Notes under the pieces: generated by a model
Told to the model about the DNA's origin: nothing
Seen by the model: only the letters and a program-made list of their open reading frames with translations
Databases searched by the model: none
Source: an uncultured Pantoea sp.
GTDB lineage: Bacteria; Pseudomonadota; Gammaproteobacteria; Enterobacterales; Enterobacteriaceae
Direction of reading: 5' to 3'
Assembly: GCA_913778495.1 (NCBI GenBank)
Contig: CAJYVD010000033.1
Coordinates: 62,001 to 126,000 of the forward strand
Length of the DNA: 64,000 bases
Translations under genes and position numbers: made by a program
Shown here: one piece after another, positions 23,306-32,221 of the stretch
Layout of the letters: every line of letters starts with the position of its first letter
Numbering within the stretch: position 1 is the stretch's first letter

Positions 23306-25861
23306 TTAGATCAACGTTTTCAGTCGATAGATCCACTCCAGCGCCTGCTTGGGCGTCAGGCTGTCAGGATCGAGCGCTTCCAACGCTTCAACCGCAGGTG
23401 AGCTTTCCGCCGCCAGCAGCGGCAGCTGCGATCCTTCCACCGTGGAGGTGGCCGAATTGCCAGACAGCGTTTCCAGCTCTCTCAGCTTATTGCGTGCGCG
23501 TTTAATGACCTCTTTCGGTACGCCCGCCAGCGCAGCCACGGCCAGACCGTAACTTTTGCTGGCGGCGCCGTCCTGCACGCTGTGCATGAAAGCAATGGTG
23601 TCACCGTGCTCAACCGCATCCAGGTGCACATTCACCACGCCTTCCATTTTTTCCGGCAGCGTGGTCAGTTCGAAATAGTGCGTCGCAAACAGCGTCATGG
23701 CTTTGATACGGTTTGCCAGGCTCTCCGCGCAGGCCCACGCCAGCGACAAACCATCGTAGGTTGAGGTGCCGCGACCAATTTCGTCCATCAGCACCAGGCT
23801 GTGTTCGGTGGCATTGTGCAGGATATTCGCGGTTTCCGTCATCTCGACCATAAATGTCGAACGGCCAGAGGCGAGATCGTCCGCCGCACCGACGCGCGTA
23901 AAAATACGGTCGAGCGGGCCAATCACCACCTCGTCCGCAGGCACGAAGCTGCCGATCCACGCCATCAGCGCAATGAGCGCGGTCTGTCGCATATAAGTGC
24001 TTTTACCGCCCATATTAGGACCGGTGATGATCAGCATACGGCGCTGCGGCGCAAGAGAAACCGGATTGGCAATAAACGGCTCTTTGAGAACCTGCTCAAC
24101 CACCGGATGACGACCCGCCGTGATGCGTATGCCCGGCTTTTCTTGCAGCGTCGGGCAGCAGTAGTTGAGCGTCCATGCGCGCTCGGCTAAATTGGCCAGC
24201 ACGTCGAGTTCAGCCAGCGCTGCTGCGCTCAGCTGCAGCGCTTCCAGGTGTGGTAACAGTTGATCAAACAGCGCCTCGTACAGGCTTTTTTCCAAGGCCA
24301 GCGCTTTGCCTTTAGACGTGAGAACCTTGTCTTCGTACTCTTTCAGCTCGGGAATAATATAGCGCTCGGCGTTTTTCAGGGTCTGACGCCGGACATAGTG
24401 AATAGGTACCAGATGGCTCTGCCCGCGGCTGACCTGAATGTAATAACCGTGTACGGCATTAAAACCCACTTTGAGCGTATCGAGGCCCAGCTTTTCACGC
24501 TCTCGCACTTCCAGCCTGTCCAGATAATCGCTGGCACCGTCCGCCAGCGCGCGCCACTCATCCAGTTCCGCATTATAGCCAGGCGCGATAACGCCGCCGT
24601 CGCGCACCAGAACCGGCGGCGAGTCGATAATCGCCTGCTCCAGCAGCATCCGCAGGGCGCTAAAATCACCCATCTGGCTGCGTAACGTTTTCAGATGCGG
24701 CGCGCTCACCTCGGCCAGCAGTTGGTTAAGTTCAGGCAGCTGCTGGAAAGCATGACGCATACGCGCCAGATCGCGCGGGCGAGCGGTGCGCAGCGCCAGA
24801 CGCGCCAGAATACGCTCCAGATCGCCAACCTGACGCAGCACCGGCTGCAGCGCTTCGCTCATCGACTGCAGCTCGGCAATCGAGGCTTGTCGTTGTTGAA
24901 TGGTGTCCACATGCCGCAGCGGCATATGCAGCCAGCGCTTCAGCATGCGGCTGCCCATCGGCGTTACGGTTTTATCCAGCACCGCCGCCAGCGTATTGTC
25001 AGTGCCGCCCGCGAGATTCTGCGTGATCTCAAGGTTGCGGCGCGTGGCCGCATCCATGATGACGCTATCCTGCTGGCGCTCCATGCTCAGCGAACGGATG
25101 TGTGGCAGGGTAGTGCGCTGGGTATCTTTCACATACTGCAGCAAGCAGCCAGCGGCGCGCAGCGCCAGGTGCGCCTGTTCTACGCCGAATCCGCTGAGGT
25201 CGCGCGTGCCAAATTGCAGATTTAACTGCTGGCGTGCGGTATCAATTTCAAATTCCCACAGCGGGCGCCGCCGTAAACCACGACGCGTCTCAATCAGCGC
25301 CATGGCATGAAAATCTTCAGGGTAGAGCAGCTCTGCCGGATGGGTGCGCTGCAACTCCGCTGCCATCGCTTCTTCATCTGCCGGTTCGCTCAGGCGAAAG
25401 CGACCGGAGCTGATATCGAGCGTGGCATAGCCGAAACCGCGCGAGGTTTGCACAATGGCTGCCAGGAGATTGTCCTGACGCTCATGCAGCAGCGCTTCGT
25501 CGCTAATGGTGCCAGGCGTCACGATGCGCACCACTTTGCGCTCTACCGGGCCTTTGCTGAGCGCGGGATCGCCGATTTGCTCACAGATGGCCACCGACTC
25601 ACCCAGTTGCACCAGCTTCGCCAGGTAGCCTTCTACCGCATGATAAGGCACGCCAGCCATCGGAATTGGCTCTCCGGCGGACGCGCCGCGCTTTGTCAGG
25701 GAGATTTCCAAAAGCTGCGAGGCGCGCTTAGCGTCATCAAAGAAAAGTTCGTAGAAGTCGCCCATGCGATAAAACAGCAGGATGTCGGGATGTTCGGCCT
25801 TCAGGCGCAGATACTGCTGCATCATGGGGGTGTGGGAAGCTAAGTTTTCTAATGTACTCAT
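23306..25861 (-). CDS. mutS: DNA mismatch repair protein MutS
   Basis: Recognises mismatches and recruits MutL. It has 851 residues from the ATG at 25861, matching E. coli length and the start [20 protein letters not shown]. The open frame continues 73 codons upstream but lacks similarity there. The mismatch-reading Phe-x-Glu is in [11 protein letters not shown], Walker A is [13 protein letters not shown], Walker B is [17 protein letters not shown], and FATHYFELT follows. It is directly convergent with rpoS; the T2SS-associated block begins on its other side. Confidence 0.98.
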   Translation of the reverse strand: MSTLENLASHTPMMQQYLRLKAEHPDILLFYRMGDFYELFFDDAKRASQLLEISLTKRGASAGEPIPMAGVPYHAVEGYLAKLVQLGESVAICEQIGDPALSKGPVERKVVRIVTPGTISDEALLHERQDNLLAAIVQTSRGFGYATLDISSGRFRLSEPADEEAMAAELQRTHPAELLYPEDFHAMALIETRRGLRRRPLWEFEIDTARQQLNLQFGTRDLSGFGVEQAHLALRAAGCLLQYVKDTQRTTLPHIRSLSMERQQDSVIMDAATRRNLEITQNLAGGTDNTLAAVLDKTVTPMGSRMLKRWLHMPLRHVDTIQQRQASIAELQSMSEALQPVLRQVGDLERILARLALRTARPRDLARMRHAFQQLPELNQLLAEVSAPHLKTLRSQMGDFSALRMLLEQAIIDSPPVLVRDGGVIAPGYNAELDEWRALADGASDYLDRLEVREREKLGLDTLKVGFNAVHGYYIQVSRGQSHLVPIHYVRRQTLKNAERYIIPELKEYEDKVLTSKGKALALEKSLYEALFDQLLPHLEALQLSAAALAELDVLANLAERAWTLNYCCPTLQEKPGIRITAGRHPVVEQVLKEPFIANPVSLAPQRRMLIITGPNMGGKSTYMRQTALIALMAWIGSFVPADEVVIGPLDRIFTRVGAADDLASGRSTFMVEMTETANILHNATEHSLVLMDEIGRGTSTYDGLSLAWACAESLANRIKAMTLFATHYFELTTLPEKMEGVVNVHLDAVEHGDTIAFMHSVQDGAASKSYGLAVAALAGVPKEVIKRARNKLRELETLSGNSATSTVEGSQLPLLAAESSPAVEALEALDPDSLTPKQALEWIYRLKTLI

Positions 25862-26068
25862 CGGCCTGTGATATCCATTACCTTGAAATGTAGCGCGCGC
25901 ATTACGGCTTAACAACGGCGTTGCGGTCATAACGACAGGGCATGATAACGGACTCTGCTGGGCAGGAAAACCAGTGCGGGAGTCAGGGAAGATAAAAGCG
26001 TTTGAAAGAGTAAAGCGAAGAACAAAAACGGATGAGAGTGACAGCGCGATCGGCGCGCACGCTGCGAT

Positions 26069-26093
26069 TAAAGGCGGCACCAGGCCGCCTTAG
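26069..26093 (-). terminator. Terminator hairpin after the LPMO gene
   Basis: An 8-bp stem (AAGGCGGC/GCCGCCTT) with a 5-nt loop lies directly downstream of the LPMO stop codon on the minus strand, followed by TAATC. The T-tract is weak. Confidence 0.55.
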
Positions 26094-26099
26094 AATCAT

Positions 26100-27536
26100 T
26101 TACTTTTGCTGCGCACCGTTTACCAAGATCCACGCATCCTGCCAGTTTGAGCCGACGCCGGGCTCAAATTGATTCGCATTGGCGCTGTAAATCGTGCACC
26201 AGCCAGAGTAAGGGAATGGCTTACATTCAAAAATCTGTTTGGTTTTAGGCTGCATAACGCGGGTGCCCGCCACATATTTTTTAATGTTTTCCGGATAGGT
26301 GTATTCCGCCTGACCCGCGCCTTCTTGCACCAGTGTTGTATCAAACGACTGTTGGTAATTGATACCCGTTGGCGCACGCCCTTCCACGACAAAGGTGTGT
26401 TTACCAGGGAGTGATTTCCACAGATCCACCATGACGGTCTGCTCATCATCCTCAAGCAAGGCGGTACCAAAGCCCACGTTTTCCTGCTTATCGTTGTACA
26501 GGCGCGCGTTGATAATCATTTTACCCACCGCTTTCACCTTGATTGGCAGCGAATTTTTGCCTTCGGTGAGCGTGTACTGCGCAGGCGTGTCGGTTAACGT
26601 AATGCCAGGGCGGTTATCGCTCTGCGCATTCACTTCGATCTCAATACGTACAATCGGGCTATCTTCAAGCGCATAAAGGGTATTGGCGCCGGCGGCCGGA
26701 ACCACTTCGCCTTCGCTGTTCTTCACACCGGCACGCACGTGATCGTAAGTGGCGTTGATTTTTTGCGCCAGAGCCAATGACCAGGCGTTGGCTTGACCCG
26801 CTTGCTCACTGTCGATCGTGACGCTGACGCTCAAGTCTGGTCGTTCACCTTTGGCATCGAACAGGCGCGCTTTGACGCTGTCACCCTGGCCGAGATTACG
26901 TGAAGGTTGAATCGTTCCTACCGTGCGTTTCCACACCGAGGCAACATCATCAAACTCCACGTCGATCACTTTATAAAACGTGGCGGCGGTATCCGACACG
27001 TCCCATGCGCCATAAATCACCTGATAGCCACGGCGCTCCGGTAAGTTACACGTGTGCGTGGCTGTGCCACTTGTCTCCGCTGGGCCGCCCGGGATCACAC
27101 AGAAGGGCGTTAATTCAAACGCGTCGCGCGTCAGAGGATGGTTAGGGTTCCAGTCCTGTTTGGTGATGTAGTAGCGATAGTCGGCGATGGGATGAGCGGC
27201 CGTGAAGCGCCAGGTAATGTCCAGCGGACCCGGGGTTACCTTGTGCTTAACCCAGCGGTCACTGCTCTGCTGATTCAGCGCTTCGCCAATCCAGTTGGTT
27301 GCACCGCTGCCGCTGGCCAATTCACCGTCTTTGGGGCCTGCGGCGGGAAAGCCATCTGGACCTTCTCCGGTACTTTGTGGTTCATATTGCGCCTGACCAC
27401 AGCTGGCGTTGGGCGTAGAGGCGTTACGGCACATTTCGTCTCGTGACGCGGGTTCGCTGATATAACCGTGCGCCAGCACACCACCGCTGAACGTCAGTGC
27501 CGACATCGCTAATACGATTTTTTTGAGCTTCATCAT
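26100..27536 (-). CDS. gbpA: GbpA-type chitin-binding lytic polysaccharide monooxygenase (AA10)
   Basis: Copper enzyme likely to cleave crystalline chitin or a similar glycan oxidatively; it resembles Vibrio GbpA (similar length, 478 residues). A signal peptide (residues 1-22, ending GGVLA) exposes His23 as the mature N-terminus, and His115 (FTAAHPIADYRYY) completes the copper histidine brace; Phe187 (TAATFYKVIDVEF) fits the axial position. Middle GbpA-like modules follow from about residue 200, and a C-terminal CBM5/12- or CBM73-like aromatic module ends the protein (ECKPFPYSGWCTIYS, GSNWQDAWIL). GbpA of Vibrio and the Pseudomonas LPMO CbpD leave by T2SS, and here the T2SS genes are adjacent, so secretion by that system is inferred. 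The symbol is by family resemblance. Two ATGs (27536, 27533) are possible starts. Confidence 0.9.
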   Translation of the reverse strand: MMKLKKIVLAMSALTFSGGVLAHGYISEPASRDEMCRNASTPNASCGQAQYEPQSTGEGPDGFPAAGPKDGELASGSGATNWIGEALNQQSSDRWVKHKVTPGPLDITWRFTAAHPIADYRYYITKQDWNPNHPLTRDAFELTPFCVIPGGPAETSGTATHTCNLPERRGYQVIYGAWDVSDTAATFYKVIDVEFDDVASVWKRTVGTIQPSRNLGQGDSVKARLFDAKGERPDLSVSVTIDSEQAGQANAWSLALAQKINATYDHVRAGVKNSEGEVVPAAGANTLYALEDSPIVRIEIEVNAQSDNRPGITLTDTPAQYTLTEGKNSLPIKVKAVGKMIINARLYNDKQENVGFGTALLEDDEQTVMVDLWKSLPGKHTFVVEGRAPTGINYQQSFDTTLVQEGAGQAEYTYPENIKKYVAGTRVMQPKTKQIFECKPFPYSGWCTIYSANANQFEPGVGSNWQDAWILVNGAQQK

Positions 27537-27779
27537 TTCTCTCTCTGCGTTATTTCATTATCACGACATAGTGATTCCGTTAGTACCTGGCGCAGTGAGA
27601 GTAAGTAATGAAATAGCGCGGATTTACTTAATTGTTATTAAAGTCATTAGTCGCTTTTTTAATGGTGATTTTGTTGTGATGTTTTTAAGTGAAGGGTAAT
27701 CAATGCCGCATTGAAGAATAAAATGCCCTAATGAGAGCGATCACATTGCAATGTCTGCACTGTTTTCAGGAGAGAAAAA
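27537..27779. promoter_or_regulatory. Divergent control region between LPMO and pilotin genes
   Basis: This 243-bp AT-rich region has no gene. It contains a perfect 12-bp palindrome ACATTGCAATGT (27743-27754) 25 bp before the pilotin start, and a weak CRP-like site AATGA-N6-TCACA (27730-27745) overlapping it. Both are candidates for joint control of the secreted enzyme and the pilotin. Confidence 0.35.
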
Positions 27780-28154
27780 ATGCTGCTGTGCCATAAAATA
27801 AAAGCGACAGTCATACTGTGTTCCTTGATATTAAGCGGCTGTGAAACCCCCCGCCACGATGTCCCTGATAGCCACACGCAGCGTCAACAGCTAGCCGCAC
27901 TGATTGCATCGGCAAACTGGCTGCGCGACCGCTGCCATCGATTAGATATTCCTGCTCAACCCAAGATCATCACGCATGCGCTGGCGCAGGCGAGGGAAAA
28001 AGGGTGGGAAATGAAAAATATCAAACCGCAAAAGCTTCAGCAGGATATCCAAACGCGCTATCAGGCAATAAGCGACGATGAAATGACAACGGTTAATAAA
28101 TGTGGGGCGCTGAACCGCGCCAGCGCCCCTTTTTTGCAAGGCATTAACCGTTGA
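27780..28154 (+). CDS. gspS: T2SS pilotin lipoprotein of the AspS/GspS-beta (YacC-like) family
   Basis: Outer-membrane lipoprotein expected to bind the secretin C-terminus and deliver GspD to the outer membrane. It has 124 residues, a hydrophobic N-terminus and the lipobox LSGC (Cys at residue 21). The mature part has the two cysteines expected to form the family disulfide (RDRCHRLD near 53 and NKCGALNRAS near 107) within a helical layout like E. coli YacC and Vibrio AspS. The ribosome site is AGGAGAG. It lies between the LPMO gene and gspO, converging on and overlapping gspO by 11 bp. The coding sequence contains a terminator-like hairpin near its end (28104-28135). The family call rests on pattern, so moderately sure. 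Confidence 0.8.
   Translation: MLLCHKIKATVILCSLILSGCETPRHDVPDSHTQRQQLAALIASANWLRDRCHRLDIPAQPKIITHALAQAREKGWEMKNIKPQKLQQDIQTRYQAISDDEMTTVNKCGALNRASAPFLQGINR
28104..28135 (+). terminator. Terminator-like hairpin inside the 3' end of the pilotin gene
   Basis: A perfect 9-bp stem GGGGCGCTG/CAGCGCCCC with an 8-nt loop is followed by six T residues, and all of it is upstream of the gspS stop codon at 28152-28154. It has the form of an intrinsic terminator on the plus strand, but would cut the message before the stop codon if used. Confidence 0.5.
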
Positions 28155-28923
28155 TGGCGTTATTAATAAAAAGGATGAATCCAGCCAGCGCCAAATAAGG
28201 ACCAAACGGCAGCGCAAGGTGCAAAGGACGCTGCCAAACCAGGCGCGCAACCAGGGCAGCCACCAAGCCAGTGGATGAGGCAATAATCACCACCATGGGC
28301 AGGGCTTGCCAGCCTAGCCATGCCCCCAACGCGGCCAATAATTTTGCATCGCCGCCTCCCAGCGCCTCTTTGCAATAAATGACGCGATACGCCGTGGAGA
28401 GTAGCCAGAAGCTGGCATAGCCAACAATCGCACCTGCCACCGCGTCACGCAGCGTGATGGCGGGTAAGATCCCCTGTGTCTGAAACGCCAGACCAAGCCA
28501 TAACAGACTTAAGGTGAGCGCATCGGGTAACAGCTGATGACGCACGTCGATCAGCGTCAACGCCAGAAGCATCCAGCTAAAAAGCAGGGCCGCCAACAGC
28601 AGGCTATTCCACGGCAGTGCCCAGGCCAGCAGCAGCGCGATCGCCGCCGTAGCGGCTTCAATGAGAGGGTACGCTGCGGAGACCGCATGTCCACAGGCGC
28701 GACAACGACCGCGCAGAAGTAACCAGCTCACTACCGGGATCAGATCGGCGATGCGCACACCCTGTTGGCAATGTGTGCAGTGCGAGCGCGGCAGCAGCAG
28801 CGAGTAACCGGGCTCAGGCGCCAGAATCATTTTGGGAAGGCGATAGATCACCACATTTAAAAAACTGCCCACGCACAGGCTCGCAGCCGTTAACCATAGC
28901 CAGGCCGCCATCTCATTTTGCAT
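28144..28923 (-). CDS. gspO: Prepilin peptidase GspO
   Basis: Inner-membrane aspartyl peptidase that cleaves and N-methylates the pseudopilins GspG-K. It has 259 residues. The N-terminal cytoplasmic loop carries two CX2C pairs (CTHC, CRAC), and the catalytic aspartates are in LIDVRHQLLPDALT and GGGDAKLLAALGAWLG. Multiple membrane segments are visible. It is the last gene of the operon and overlaps gspM by 11 bases; its 3' end overlaps that of the pilotin gene on the other strand. Confidence 0.95.
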   Translation of the reverse strand: MQNEMAAWLWLTAASLCVGSFLNVVIYRLPKMILAPEPGYSLLLPRSHCTHCQQGVRIADLIPVVSWLLLRGRCRACGHAVSAAYPLIEAATAAIALLLAWALPWNSLLLAALLFSWMLLALTLIDVRHQLLPDALTLSLLWLGLAFQTQGILPAITLRDAVAGAIVGYASFWLLSTAYRVIYCKEALGGGDAKLLAALGAWLGWQALPMVVIIASSTGLVAALVARLVWQRPLHLALPFGPYLALAGFILFINNAING

Positions 28924-29377
28924 AGCGCAACTCCATTTGCTCTAACAGGATGTAAGAAGAATGCTGAGTGATCTTTAGCTGTGTGGCATACAGCTGGAAG
29001 CGACGTTCAAGCTCATATAGCCAAGCCACCAAATCGTTAAATGAAACGCGGGCGGGCTCAATCAGCACCGTGACGCCATGCTCTTCTTTCAGCTTGATAC
29101 TTAAGCGATGCGCTTGGGCGCAGGCGTGCGGGGAAGCGCATCCGTTGATGGCTTCTTGCGGCGTTATTCGCAGCTGCGAAAGCGCCTGTTCAAGGTTGGG
29201 CATCTGCTGCAGCGCGCGCTGCTCTATTAAGAGCGTCTGCCGAGCATCGTCTCGCCAACGAACGCTGTACGGATAAAGGCTGGCGCAAAGAAGCAGGGCG
29301 ATGAGCGCGGCGGCTGCCTGCAAGCGATAGCGCTGTTGCTTATCCTGCTTTTGCCACCAGTGGGGGAAAGGTTTCAT
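28913..29377 (-). CDS. gspM: T2SS inner-membrane platform protein GspM
   Basis: Bitopic protein that stabilises GspL and links it to the assembly platform. It has 154 residues with a short cytoplasmic N-terminus, one membrane segment (about residues 18-37, RLQAAAALIALLLCASLYPY) and a periplasmic ferredoxin-like tail. Sequence signatures are weak in this family, so the call relies on length, topology and position between gspL and gspO. Four-base overlap with gspL. Confidence 0.88.
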   Translation of the reverse strand: MKPFPHWWQKQDKQQRYRLQAAAALIALLLCASLYPYSVRWRDDARQTLLIEQRALQQMPNLEQALSQLRITPQEAINGCASPHACAQAHRLSIKLKEEHGVTVLIEPARVSFNDLVAWLYELERRFQLYATQLKITQHSSYILLEQMELRYAK

Positions 29378-30426
29378 TGCGATCGGCCTATCGTGACGTT
29401 GTTATCCATGATGTTTATCGTGAAACCCGGCGGGATCTGCTGTTGCAGAGTGGTGAGAACAGGTTGGCTGAATGTCAACTCAAGGTCCTTTTTCTCACTG
29501 TTCCAGTGCAGCGTCCGAACCGGATTCTCCGCCAGTGAGGTCAGCAGCGGACGAATATCTTGCAGCAGCGCCGGCAGAGAGCGCATGGCTCGATCCCGCT
29601 GGCCATTTTGCACGGCTTGCTGGAATTGCCAGCGCGGCCTGTTCGGCGTTTCATCGGGAAAGTAGGCCTCATAGCGGTTAAGCCAACGCTGTTGCAGCTG
29701 CGCGGTTTCACGCGTGTATTGCCAGCCCTGCCACAGCGGAAGGAGCAACACCGACAGTAGCAGCGCCAGCGTAGCGCTCAGCGCGATTTTTTGGGCCACG
29801 TCGGCGCGACGACGCGGTGCAAACGCGCCGCGCAGTAAGTTATAGGGCGCGGCAATGGCGCCTTCCGCCAGCGCCACCATGTCTTCCGTGTCTTGCCAGC
29901 GCAGGGCCTGTAAGTCTGGCCGCGTTTCACGCTGTGGCGCGATGCAGGTGTCGGGTAACGCCCATCGCTCGCCCGTTTCCGTATGGATAAGCCAGCGATC
30001 GTTGACCTTCATGGCCGTTCCGGCGGCTAAGGCGAGCGTATCCGACATCGCCCGCGTGGGTTCATATCCTCTTGCGCGCAGCAGATCACAGCGCGCCCGC
30101 AACGCGGCGACGTCGATGCTGGCCACCAGATGGGTATCACCGGATGAGGCCAAAATAACCGTGTGGAGCTGCTCTGGCGGCGTCAGCATGTGGGGTTCGA
30201 GCTGCCACTGAATACGCTGCGCGTTGGCCGCTTTCAGCGTCACGGAGGTGATGCTGATTTCCTCTCCTGGCAGCAGCAGCAGCGTATTTGCGCCACTGTG
30301 CGGCGGCAGGCTATCAAACCCCTCACCGCACAAGCCTGTTTGTTGATCGTACCAGCGAAGGTCTGACGCACCGCTGCAGGGAAAATACATCACCCGCCAC
30401 TCTCTGCTTTTTCTCATTAGATTCAC
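29374..30426 (-). CDS. gspL: T2SS inner-membrane protein GspL
   Basis: Links the cytoplasmic ATPase GspE to the membrane platform. It has 350 residues with an actin-like cytoplasmic domain (about 1-215), one membrane segment near 222-240 (SATLALLLSVLLLPLW) and a periplasmic part with a coiled stretch and ferredoxin-like fold. Motif LLLPGEEISITSVTL fits the family. It is three bases downstream of gspK and overlaps gspM. Confidence 0.92.
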   Translation of the reverse strand: MNLMRKSREWRVMYFPCSGASDLRWYDQQTGLCGEGFDSLPPHSGANTLLLLPGEEISITSVTLKAANAQRIQWQLEPHMLTPPEQLHTVILASSGDTHLVASIDVAALRARCDLLRARGYEPTRAMSDTLALAAGTAMKVNDRWLIHTETGERWALPDTCIAPQRETRPDLQALRWQDTEDMVALAEGAIAAPYNLLRGAFAPRRRADVAQKIALSATLALLLSVLLLPLWQGWQYTRETAQLQQRWLNRYEAYFPDETPNRPRWQFQQAVQNGQRDRAMRSLPALLQDIRPLLTSLAENPVRTLHWNSEKKDLELTFSQPVLTTLQQQIPPGFTINIMDNNVTIGRSQ

Positions 30427-30429
30427 GAT

Positions 30430-31317
30430 CTACTCTCCGGTTAAGCCATACAGTCGGTAGCGAATGTGGAAATGCTGTTCACGCTGAACAAGGCGCGTGC
30501 GCTGTACGGCAAAATCGCTGCCCGAGTGCATCCACAATTCCAGCTCCCACTCGGTGGTGTCGAAACGGGTCACGCTTTGTAAATGAGAGGCCAGCTCAGG
30601 GAGCGGACGCGGCAGCGCCTGCATAAATGTTTCTTGTGAGCGCCAGCCCTGTGCCGGACGCTGTGCGATGACGCGATCGGTTTCTGCTGCGTCCAGCAAT
30701 CCCAACAGAAGGGCGCGAAACAGCGGCATGTTGGCCCTTACAAGGGCATCAAGATTGATAGACAGGGTGGTGTCTGGCAGTACGCAGAGCTGCGGTGCCA
30801 GTAGTGGCCACAGCGTGGCGGGAATCAGCCCCGAATGCCGCAGTTGCAAGGGCGTATCCAGCACCGGCAGAGGATGAGAGCCGGACTGGGCCAGCAAGTG
30901 GGCGCTAATGATGTGTGTCAGCGAAAGGCTTTGCGCGGGGTTAACGCCGTAAATTTCCAGAAGCGCCGCAAACACGCGCTGGGCCGCCGTCAAACCGGGC
31001 GGCGTGCCATTTTTTCCCGCGGCGGGCACGACGAGCGCGTTAAGGTTGAAGCAGGTATTTTTGTCATGCCAGCGATAGCTTACCTCGTGATCCTCCAGCC
31101 GCAGCTGCTGGACATTGCCGGGAAGTGGACGCGGCGATCGGTTGAGAATAAGCTGTTCAGCACCGGCCAGCGTCCATTTTGCCTGATGTTTAAAGCGTTG
31201 CCCGTGGATGAGCTGACGCGCCGCCGCGCTGTCACGCAGCATCGTCAGCGTGACCGCAGCCATGAGCGTGAGAATCCCCATTACGGTAATCAGCGCCATG
31301 CCCCGCTGTGGATTCAT
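30430..31317 (-). CDS. gspK: T2SS minor pseudopilin GspK
   Basis: Largest minor pseudopilin, which caps the pseudopilus tip with GspI and GspJ. It has 295 residues. The leader ends RGMALITVMGILTLMAAVTL; cleavage after Gly leaves a mature protein lacking Glu5, the usual GspK peculiarity. The alpha domain inserted after the N-terminal helix is present by length. It starts on the gspJ stop (ATGA). Confidence 0.94.
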   Translation of the reverse strand: MNPQRGMALITVMGILTLMAAVTLTMLRDSAAARQLIHGQRFKHQAKWTLAGAEQLILNRSPRPLPGNVQQLRLEDHEVSYRWHDKNTCFNLNALVVPAAGKNGTPPGLTAAQRVFAALLEIYGVNPAQSLSLTHIISAHLLAQSGSHPLPVLDTPLQLRHSGLIPATLWPLLAPQLCVLPDTTLSINLDALVRANMPLFRALLLGLLDAAETDRVIAQRPAQGWRSQETFMQALPRPLPELASHLQSVTRFDTTEWELELWMHSGSDFAVQRTRLVQREQHFHIRYRLYGLTGE

Positions 31318-31865
31318 AGGCCCTCCGCGTCGAGCAAAAAAATACGCTGTATCGCCCCTGAATTGCGCAGCGTAATGGTGATGTCAATGGCCTCTGGTAG
31401 CGCAAAGCCTGCCTGCCAGCGCGCCTGCCAACGTCCGGCAGAATAAAAGCGCAAGAGTACCGAGGTCACGCCGTTGAACTGGGCGGTAGGGTGCAAGGGA
31501 TCGCCGCTGTAGCGGATAAGGGTGTTAGCGGATAAGCGCCACCGTATACGTTTAAATGACGCATCAGGATTCAGGCTATTACGGCGCACCAGCGCCAGTA
31601 AATCCCCCCCTGTGTCCGCAGAAAACGGCGGGTTCGTCAAAGCGATCCCGCTATTGGCTGGGATGAGCGCGTGTTGCAGATCGCGTTCCAGCAGCGAAAA
31701 AAGCCGGGTGATATCGCTCATACGCTCAACGTGCTCTGTCAGCTGGGCCTGGCTACGCAGGTGCGTTTGCAGCAGCTGATAGCCTGCGAGCGCTACCAGC
31801 GAAAAAAGCGTTAACGCCAGCAGCATTTCCAGCAGCGTAAAGCCGCGCTGTTTCACCGGCTTCAT
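31314..31865 (-). CDS. gspJ: T2SS minor pseudopilin GspJ
   Basis: Minor pseudopilin of the tip complex. It has 183 residues with the prepilin leader QRGFTLLEMLLALTLFSLVA, cleaved after Gly and with Glu5 conserved. The globular part has family features (ERDLQHALIPAN, IRYSGDPLHPT). It is coupled to gspI and gspK by four-base overlaps. Confidence 0.95.
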   Translation of the reverse strand: MKPVKQRGFTLLEMLLALTLFSLVALAGYQLLQTHLRSQAQLTEHVERMSDITRLFSLLERDLQHALIPANSGIALTNPPFSADTGGDLLALVRRNSLNPDASFKRIRWRLSANTLIRYSGDPLHPTAQFNGVTSVLLRFYSAGRWQARWQAGFALPEAIDITITLRNSGAIQRIFLLDAEGL

Positions 31866-32221
31866 GGCATTTGCTGCCAGCCATGAAGCCGGGCCAGCAC
31901 CAGCTTGACGTGCGTATCTTCGGCAACCGAGACCTCAATACCGTACACGCCCACCCGATCGGTAGGGCGCACCTGCTGCCGCCAATACCAACGCGTGTCT
32001 GCCATCCATGCTTCACCTTGCTGATTCTGCGGGATGCGCGGCGAAGCCAGGCGTGTTAGCGCCAGCTGATTTTCAGCCACCCACATCGCCAGCTGTTTAC
32101 GCGTAAGCTCATCCTGAAGGCGGAGCTGCTGCTGGCTATTGCCAAGCATGGCGACGCCGGCAATAGCCAACATGGCCATGGCGACCATGACTTCTAACAG
32201 CGTCATGCCCGATTGTTTCAT
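31862..32221 (-). CDS. gspI: T2SS minor pseudopilin GspI
   Basis: Minor pseudopilin that nucleates the tip with GspJ and GspK. It has 119 residues with the leader MKQSGMTLLEVMVAMAMLAI, cleaved after Gly, Glu5 present. LQDELTRKQLAMWVAENQL fits the conserved post-helix region. Four-base overlaps on both sides. Confidence 0.95.
   Translation of the reverse strand: MKQSGMTLLEVMVAMAMLAIAGVAMLGNSQQQLRLQDELTRKQLAMWVAENQLALTRLASPRIPQNQQGEAWMADTRWYWRQQVRPTDRVGVYGIEVSVAEDTHVKLVLARLHGWQQMP

Noticed and set aside
25862..26080. 73-codon N-terminal extension of mutS
   Set aside because: The ATG at 25861 gives the conserved MutS N-terminus and length; the extension has no similarity and runs into intergenic sequence.
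28938..29377. GspN gene possibly missed between gspM and gspO
   Set aside because: gspM and gspO overlap by 11 bases, so there is no room. GspN is dispensable and absent from many T2SSs.
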